The notes beneath the pieces were generated by a model that saw only the letters and a list, made by a program, of their open reading frames with translations, had not been told where the DNA came from and made no database searches. Of a stretch of DNA of 9,989 nt, positions 5,241-9,989 are shown piece by piece (position 1 is the stretch's first letter; every line of letters starts with the position of its first letter). The position numbers were made by a program, and so were the translations under genes. Source of the stretch: Actinomycetota bacterium (GTDB lineage: Bacteria > Actinomycetota > Actinomycetes > Nanopelagicales > Nanopelagicaceae); NCBI GenBank assembly GCA_009697555.1, contig WLQV01000021.1, positions 1-9,989 of the forward strand, in the 5' to 3' direction.

Positions 5241-7370
5241 TTAGGAAGCACTTCCTGGAGTGACGACCCCAGTACTGACGGCGCGACGTCGGCGACGAGT
5301 GCCTACTTCGACCTTCACGGTTGAGACTTCAGCAACACTCTCTTCTGCCCCAGTCGAATCGATACCAGTCGAATCGCTCTCAGTGGATTCGCTCTCAGAT
5401 TGATCAGAAGAATCAGATGAGTGATCATCTTCATCAACTTCATTTGCCGAATGTGATCCAGCAAATGGTGTGCTTGCAACAAGTTTGACTGGATCAGTGT
5501 GAATGTGAATTCCACGACCACCGCAACTATCGCAAGTAGTGGAGAAGGCTTCGATTAAGCCTTGGCCAACGCGCTTGCGTGTCATCTGCACTAAACCAAG
5601 TGAGGTAACTTCAGCGACTTGATGCTTGGTGCGATCGCGGCCAAGGCACTCCACCAAACGGCGCAGAACCAACTCGCGGTTAGATTCAAGGATCATGTCG
5701 ATAAAGTCGATAACAACAATTCCACCGAGGTCGCGCAGGCGCAATTGACGTGCAATTTCTTCAGCTGCTTCCAAGTTATTTTTAGTAACAGTATCTTCGA
5801 GATTGCCACCCTTACCAATAAATTTACCGGTGTTAACGTCGATCACGATCATCGCTTCAGTGCGATCGATAACTAAGGAACCACCCGATGGTAGGTAAAC
5901 CTTGCGATCGAATGCCTTAGAGAGTTGCTCATCGACTCGATAATCTGCAAAGAGATCGCCGGTGCCGGTGTACTTCTCCGCCTTCTTGCCTAGTTCTGGC
6001 GCAATGAAGTTGAGGTACTCAGTAATTTCATTCCACGCTTGGTCGCCTTGGATTGTGAGCTTGCGGAAATCTTCATTGAAGATATCGCGAATTACACGGA
6101 CACCGAGATCGGGCTCTGCGTAGAGAAGAGCTGGTGCATGGAAATTTGGATTCTCTGACTTAGCGATGATGTCCTGCCATTGCGCCTTCAAGCGAACTAC
6201 ATCGCTCTCTAGATCTTCAGCAGATACACCTTCGGCAGCGGTACGTACGATGACGCCAGCTTCTTCTGGAATCAGATCTTTCAAAATACTCTTAAGGCGA
6301 GTGCGCTCTTCTTCTGGCAAGCGACGACTAATTCCACTCATTCCACCACCGGGAACATAAACCAAGTGACGACCTGGAAGTGAGATCTGACTAGTAAGGC
6401 GAGCGCCCTTCTGGCCAATTGGATCCTTTGTTACTTGAACTAAAACTGGCTGACCAGTTTTTAATACCGTTTCAATTTTGCGTGACTGGGTATCGGAAAT
6501 TCCTGCTGCATCCCAATTCACTTCACCGGCATAAAGAACTGCGTTGCGACCCTTGCCGATATCAACGAAGGCAGCTTCCATACTGGGGAGCACATTCTGT
6601 ACTCGACCCAAATAGACGTTGCCGACATAAGAGACGTTGCTATTACGGTTGACGTAATGCTCAACCATGACATTGTCTTCAATAACTGCAATCTGTGTGC
6701 GATCTGCAATCTGGCGAACCACCATTTCGCGATCGACATTCTCGCGACGAGCTAGAAATTCGCTATCGGTAAGAATGGTGCCGCGACGACGATAAGGCTC
6801 GCGATATTCACTACGTGGTTCGCGGGTACGGCGATTGCGACCTCGGTCATTGCGCTCTGCGCGCTCTGGACGTGCTGGACGTTCGCGAACTTCGCGGACC
6901 TTAACAACGGTAATGACGCCATCTTCTTCAATGGTCTCCCCTGGAGTTACACCTTCGCCTGCAGCGCGACGGCGACGACGGCGACGATGAGTGCCACCTT
7001 CCCCGCCCTCTTCTCCTGCATCTTCACTTGTACTCTCTTGGGAATTCTCTTCACTGCTCTCGGATGCTGCGCCACCGCGACGACGGCCGCGTCCTCCGCG
7101 ACGACGGCGACGGCGATTCTTGCTCTCTTCGCTCTCGTTGCTATCTGCGCCCTCATCACTTGCAGCTGATTCGGCGACAACTTCTTCGCTCTTCTTAGCC
7201 CGCGTAGCACGTGGTGCTTTTGCATCGGCTGCTTGGAAAACTGGAACAGGAATGGAAGCAGCACGACCCTTTTTCGGTGTGACTTCTTCATCGCCACTGA
7301 CTTCGGGGGCAACTTCCGACTTACTCTTCTTAACCGCACGCTTGCGCGGTGTTTTTGGCTGTATAGCCAT
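5241..7370 (-). CDS. rne: Ribonuclease E/G family endoribonuclease
   Basis: RNase E/G cuts single-stranded RNA in mRNA decay and in rRNA/tRNA processing. The 709 residues show an actinobacterial layout, with the catalytic core between two disordered tails. Residues 1-200 are Lys/Arg-rich, with blocks of Arg at 86-98 and 129-135 separated by an acidic Ser/Glu stretch at 103-125, probably for RNA and partner binding. The S1 domain is at about 235-320 (SYVGNVYLGRVQNVLPSMEA at 247-266). The DNase I-like catalytic region carries RTEAMIVIDVNTG at 503-515 (Asp511) and GGIVVIDFIDM at 549-559 (Asp555), matching the E. coli metal-binding Asp303 and Asp346. CDSC at 613-616 is the zinc link. The tail from about 640 is acidic and Ser-rich and ends with an RRRRR block at 692-696. 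The ATG at 7370 follows an in-frame TGA, so no earlier start fits; a weak AGAGGA lies 9 nt upstream. A 229-bp leader precedes it. Confidence 0.96.
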   Translation of the reverse strand: MAIQPKTPRKRAVKKSKSEVAPEVSGDEEVTPKKGRAASIPVPVFQAADAKAPRATRAKKSEEVVAESAASDEGADSNESEESKNRRRRRRGGRGRRRGGAASESSEENSQESTSEDAGEEGGEGGTHRRRRRRRAAGEGVTPGETIEEDGVITVVKVREVRERPARPERAERNDRGRNRRTREPRSEYREPYRRRGTILTDSEFLARRENVDREMVVRQIADRTQIAVIEDNVMVEHYVNRNSNVSYVGNVYLGRVQNVLPSMEAAFVDIGKGRNAVLYAGEVNWDAAGISDTQSRKIETVLKTGQPVLVQVTKDPIGQKGARLTSQISLPGRHLVYVPGGGMSGISRRLPEEERTRLKSILKDLIPEEAGVIVRTAAEGVSAEDLESDVVRLKAQWQDIIAKSENPNFHAPALLYAEPDLGVRVIRDIFNEDFRKLTIQGDQAWNEITEYLNFIAPELGKKAEKYTGTGDLFADYRVDEQLSKAFDRKVYLPSGGSLVIDRTEAMIVIDVNTGKFIGKGGNLEDTVTKNNLEAAEEIARQLRLRDLGGIVVIDFIDMILESNRELVLRRLVECLGRDRTKHQVAEVTSLGLVQMTRKRVGQGLIEAFSTTCDSCGGRGIHIHTDPVKLVASTPFAGSHSANEVDEDDHSSDSSDQSESESTESDSTGIDSTGAEESVAEVSTVKVEVGTRRRRRAVSTGVVTPGSAS
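5350..5394 (-). repeat. 15-bp tandem repeat inside rne C-terminal tail
   Basis: Three degenerate copies with a period of 15 bp begin at 5350, 5365 and 5380 (ccagtcgaatcg twice, then tcagtggattcg). In protein they give ESTES, DSTGI, DSTGA at about residues 660-674 of RNase E. Being a multiple of three, copy number could change without breaking the frame. It lies in the disordered tail. Confidence 0.6.
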
Positions 7371-7387
7371 GGCACCAAATCCTCTAT

Positions 7388-7403
7388 GCGTTCAGATGAA
7401 CGC
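7388..7403 (-). promoter_or_regulatory. Inverted repeat/hairpin just upstream of the rne ribosome site
   Basis: Minus-strand GCGTTCA-TC-TGAACGC is a 7-2-7 inverted repeat. As RNA it can form a 6-bp stem with an AUCU loop, ending about 17 nt before the ATG, directly upstream of AGAGGA. It could control ribosome access or be an RNase E autoregulation site; as DNA it could be an operator. It does not fit the actinobacterial LexA box, which has CGAAC before the spacer and GTTCG after it. Confidence 0.55.
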
Positions 7404-7539
7404 GCTCTGGCTCTTCAGAATCAGAATAAAACTGTCGAGCAAATCTTGGTAAGACAATCTCTGTAAGAAAATCTCTTCTTCTATTCCGCGCTTGGCCGTT
7501 ATCGCAACTGATGTCGCGCGCCGCGCTGGACGTAGAGCA

Positions 7540-7569
7540 AGTATGACAGATCAGAGCCAAAATAGGAAA
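7540..7569 (-). promoter_or_regulatory. Weak candidate promoter of rne
   Basis: Minus-strand TTTCCT (7564-7569), an 18-bp spacer, then CATACT (7540-7545). The -10 matches four of six consensus bases and the -35 is poor. If used, the leader would be about 160 nt. It was chosen as the best match in the gap and may be wrong. Confidence 0.25.
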
Positions 7570-7599
7570 GATTGCGAATTCCGCGCTAAATCAGCCGAA

Positions 7600-8757
7600 T
7601 TACCCTCGTAAACGAGCATGAACATTTTGTAGGAGGCCAATGCCAATCAGATTGGCGAACATGCTCGATCCACCATAAGAGAGGAATGGAAGTGGCACGC
7701 CCGTCATCGGCATCAGCCCCATTGTCATTCCAATGTTCTCAAATATCTGGAATGCAAACCATGCAATTACTCCAGTGCAGACCAATCTGCCAAATGGATC
7801 ATTGGTGCGATTTGCAATCGAGAATGCACGAATAATGATGGTGCCAAAGAGCAATAAAATTAAGCCACATCCTAAGAATCCAGTCTCTTCACCAGCTACT
7901 GTAAAAATAAAGTCAGTCTGTTGTTCTGGTACAAAGCGACCATTTGTTTGTGGTCCCTTGAAGAGGCCAGTGCCCACTAATCCGCCAGAACCCACGGTAA
8001 TTCTTGCTTGGCGCAATTGATAACCACTGCCTTGACTATCTGCACCGGGATTGACGAAGGATTGCAATCGCTTTAATTGGTAATCATTAATCACGCCAAC
8101 TTTGACTGCGGTAAATCCTCCAATGACGGCTACTAGTAGCAGCGCTACAACCCATCGAGATGGTGCACCAGATACTGCGATCATGGCGACGATTGCACCA
8201 CTAATGATGAATACTGTTCCCATATCTGGTTGCAAGAGAATCAAAATTACTGGGATCGCTGCAATCGCCAATGCGCGCAATACATCTTGATTGCCAGGAT
8301 CATCGCGACCATGGGTGCGCTCAGCTAGGACCATCGACATTCCTACAATGATCGAAATCTTCGCAAGCTCTGCTGGCTGTACTTGAAAACCACCAGGAAA
8401 AGAGATCCAGGCTTTGGCGCCATTCACTGTGCTGCCCAGGTGTGGAATCAGAACAATAATCAGGCCAAATACTCCAATGCCCCAGATAAAGGGCATGTAG
8501 GCACGCAGTAATCGGTAATCGATGACGGTGGTTCCCCACGCAAGGAGAACTCCAATCGCGATGTTAATAATGTGGCGCTTTAAATAATATTGTGGGTCTA
8601 ATCCAGCTGCGGCATACCAATTTCTCGTTGCGGCATAAACCAGAAGCGTGCCAAAGATCAGTAATACAACAACGGCAGCGGTAAGAATCGGATCAAAGTT
8701 AAGGAGCGGATTCTGCCGAGCTCTGCGGCGATTAAATGTAGGTCGCAGCGAACTCAT
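7600..8757 (-). CDS. rodA: SEDS peptidoglycan glycosyltransferase RodA
   Basis: RodA polymerises lipid II into glycan strands for lateral wall growth, working in the membrane with the class B transpeptidase PBP2. The 385 residues show a short basic cytoplasmic start (about 1-20) and roughly ten hydrophobic segments, as in the SEDS family. Diagnostic motifs are NGAKAWI at 112-118, QPAELAK at 127-133, LQPDMGT at 175-181, the extracellular loop FVPEQQTDFIFTVAGEE at 275-291 with Asp282 as the expected catalytic residue, and GVPLPFLSYGGSSM at 353-366. These favour RodA, and pairing with mrdA supports that over FtsW. The ATG overlaps the mrdA stop in an ATGA arrangement, with GAAGG 7 nt upstream inside mrdA, so the partners are translationally coupled. 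The C-terminal tail is very short. Confidence 0.96.
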   Translation of the reverse strand: MSSLRPTFNRRRARQNPLLNFDPILTAAVVVLLIFGTLLVYAATRNWYAAAGLDPQYYLKRHIINIAIGVLLAWGTTVIDYRLLRAYMPFIWGIGVFGLIIVLIPHLGSTVNGAKAWISFPGGFQVQPAELAKISIIVGMSMVLAERTHGRDDPGNQDVLRALAIAAIPVILILLQPDMGTVFIISGAIVAMIAVSGAPSRWVVALLLVAVIGGFTAVKVGVINDYQLKRLQSFVNPGADSQGSGYQLRQARITVGSGGLVGTGLFKGPQTNGRFVPEQQTDFIFTVAGEETGFLGCGLILLLFGTIIIRAFSIANRTNDPFGRLVCTGVIAWFAFQIFENIGMTMGLMPMTGVPLPFLSYGGSSMFANLIGIGLLQNVHARLRG

Positions 8758-9989
8758 TTCTTCACCTTCGTTGCAGCAGAGATACTGGGAATAGCAACTG
8801 GTGGGCCATCGGGAAAGAGCGCCTGCTTCGGATCAATCTTTGAACCGCGTACTCCAAAGAGAGTTTCATAAATTTTACGAACACCTACTGCGCTAGTGGA
8901 TGCGCCGAAGCCACCTTGGCTCACCATCATGACAACTGCGTAACGTGGTTTATCAGTAGGACCAAAAGAGGCGAACCATGAAGTGTTATCTTTCTTTGAT
9001 CCATTCGGATTTAATCCAAAAACTTCGGCAGTACCGGTCTTGCCACTGATCGGAATTGGAAAGCCAGCAAATGAGCCAGCTGCGGTTCCGCTAATAACTA
9101 CTTCACGCAATGCGCCTTTGAGGAAGTTAAGTGCCTCTGGCGTGCTATCTACTTTGCCAATTACGCGAGGTGAAATCTCTTTAACGACTGCCCCACTTTT
9201 AGCAACGATTGCTCGTGCAATTGTTGGTTGCCAGATTGTGCCGCCATTGGCGATAGCTGCATAAGCCTGCGTTAATTTCAGCGGCGTAAGCAATGTATCT
9301 CCCTGACCAATTGAGAAGTTCACGGCATCTCCGGCTCGAGTCATCATGCCATCGGTGCAATTCTCTTTTGCTAACGCCACGAGAAAAGCGGTCTGTTGCT
9401 TCTTCGGTGCGCGGGTTTGATAGTCACAGAAGTAATTCTTGTTCTGGTCATACCAATCTTGGCGCCACTTACGATCTGGAATTCGTCCGCCTAGTTCTGA
9501 GGGTAAGTCGATACCGGTCTTGAGGTCCAATTGAAAATCATGCGCCACATTAAAGAAGTAATCATGCGGCTTGGCTATAGGTGAGAGTCCGCCATCGCGT
9601 AGCCACTCATCAAAGGCGATCTGATACCAAATAGTGTCGCAGGAAACTGCGATTGCAGTCTTTAGCGAAATAAACCCTTGCGCCTTACTTTCGAAGTTTT
9701 GGAAATCACGATTTCCTACTGTGACTTGAGCTGGGCAGTTGTATCGAGTGTTGAGGTTGTATCCGGCTTTAGCTGCGGCAAGAACTGAGAATGCTTTGAA
9801 TGTTGATGCCGGTGCGTACTGACCTTGGATTGCACGAGAGAGAGCAGGGACGCCAGCCTTCTCACTAAAGAGAGTTTTAGCTTGAGCAACTGTTAAGCCC
9901 TTCTCCCAAATATTAGGATCGAAATCTGGATAAGAGGCCATCGCTAAAATTCGTCCAGTTTTAATATCCATAACAATCGCAGCCCCAGA
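8754..9989 (-). CDS. mrdA: Penicillin-binding protein 2, C-terminal part (partial)
   Basis: This class B transpeptidase cross-links peptidoglycan made by RodA. The frame is open to the right edge; reading from 9989 gives SGAAIV before MDIKTGRILAMAS, so the Met at 9971 is internal and the true start lies outside. The 411 visible residues include the whole catalytic core. Counting from the edge, ASTFK holds the nucleophile Ser62 and Lys65 (SxxK), SCD is at 116-118 in the SxN position, and SGKTGTAEV begins at 315 with KTG at 317-319. SxD in place of SxN is, as I recall, seen in other PBP2-type proteins, so it is not a sign of inactivity. A Cys-containing insert (about 175-215) precedes the FSIGQGDTLLTP motif at 225-236. 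The N-terminal membrane anchor and dimerisation domain are off the window. The stop overlaps rodA by 4 bp. I call it PBP2 because of rodA beside it. Confidence 0.93.
   Translation of the reverse strand, partial: SGAAIVMDIKTGRILAMASYPDFDPNIWEKGLTVAQAKTLFSEKAGVPALSRAIQGQYAPASTFKAFSVLAAAKAGYNLNTRYNCPAQVTVGNRDFQNFESKAQGFISLKTAIAVSCDTIWYQIAFDEWLRDGGLSPIAKPHDYFFNVAHDFQLDLKTGIDLPSELGGRIPDRKWRQDWYDQNKNYFCDYQTRAPKKQQTAFLVALAKENCTDGMMTRAGDAVNFSIGQGDTLLTPLKLTQAYAAIANGGTIWQPTIARAIVAKSGAVVKEISPRVIGKVDSTPEALNFLKGALREVVISGTAAGSFAGFPIPISGKTGTAEVFGLNPNGSKKDNTSWFASFGPTDKPRYAVVMMVSQGGFGASTSAVGVRKIYETLFGVRGSKIDPKQALFPDGPPVAIPSISAATKVKK

Larger units (their letters stand above)
7371..7599 (-). promoter_or_regulatory. 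Non-coding rodA-rne gap, probable long 5' leader of rne
   Basis: These 229 bp hold no credible coding frame and no tRNA. Near the rne start there is a 7-2-7 inverted repeat. About 165-200 bp upstream of the start there is a weak candidate promoter. The 10-mer ATTCCGCGCT occurs twice, at 7483-7492 and 7578-7587. I see no U-tract terminator after rodA, so read-through from the cell-wall operon is possible. Long leaders are known for rne in other bacteria, where they serve autoregulation; whether this one does so is inference. Confidence 0.5.

Noticed and set aside
4828..5244. Open plus-strand frame of 138 codons opposite rplU
   Set aside because: It lies antisense to a certain ribosomal protein gene, shows no recognisable family signature, and covers the rplU promoter.
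6947..7378. Minus-strand frame of 143 codons overlapping the start of rne in another frame
   Set aside because: It is a Val/Ala/Arg-rich frameshifted reading of the same repetitive DNA as the rne N-terminus, with no independent signal.
7388..7403. LexA/SOS box at the inverted repeat before rne
   Set aside because: The half-sites are in the wrong order (GTTC before the centre, GAAC after it) compared with the actinobacterial SOS box.
6991..7452. Open plus-strand frame of 153 codons opposite the start of rne
   Set aside because: It is antisense to the Arg/Ser-rich start of rne. The biased composition (Arg codons reading as Pro/Ser/Arg in reverse) removes stops; the product is low-complexity and no ribosome site supports it.
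1..9989. Mobile element, CRISPR array, prophage or defence island
   Set aside because: I found no transposase, integrase, terminal repeats, regular spaced repeats or tRNA-associated attachment site; all genes but one are core housekeeping genes.

Overview
The window is a chromosomal housekeeping region of an actinobacterium with a base composition of roughly half G+C, which is low for that phylum. The gene order read on the minus strand is mrdA (PBP2), rodA, rne (RNase E/G), rplU, rpmA, obg, proB, then proA. This is the cell-wall, RNase E, ribosome and proline neighbourhood typical of Actinobacteria. The Obg carries the C-terminal OCT domain and the RNase E carries long Arg-rich and acidic tails. 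Low GC plus short intergenic gaps suggests a streamlined freshwater lineage such as the acI/Nanopelagicales group. That placement is inference and no marker gene here proves it.

Layout from right to left, in the direction of transcription: the C-terminal part of mrdA enters from the right edge and overlaps rodA by 4 bp. A 229-bp non-coding leader precedes rne. A 77-bp gap with a good SigA-type promoter precedes rplU and rpmA. A Rho-independent terminator follows rpmA, and then comes obg, whose stop codon overlaps the proB start by 1 bp. Next comes the only plus-strand gene, a membrane-anchored serine hydrolase of the class C beta-lactamase/EstB/NylB superfamily. It lies between proB and proA, which are normally adjacent. 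Finally proA starts on the minus strand and runs off the left edge.

Functionally, RodA and PBP2 form the glycosyltransferase/transpeptidase pair of the elongasome. RNase E handles RNA decay and rRNA processing. L21, L27 and Obg belong to the large ribosomal subunit or its assembly. ProB and ProA catalyse the first two steps of proline synthesis. The hydrolase is the accessory element: it is convergent with proB with 1 bp between them, and divergent from proA over 32 bp. In that 32-bp gap both genes have a TAnnnT hexamer exactly 6 nt before the start codon and neither has a Shine-Dalgarno sequence, which fits back-to-back leaderless promoters. I found no mobile element, CRISPR array, tRNA or rRNA, and no wholly new multi-gene system. 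The best leads are the split proBA pair and its compact divergent promoter, the rne leader, and an excess of the palindrome CGATCG.
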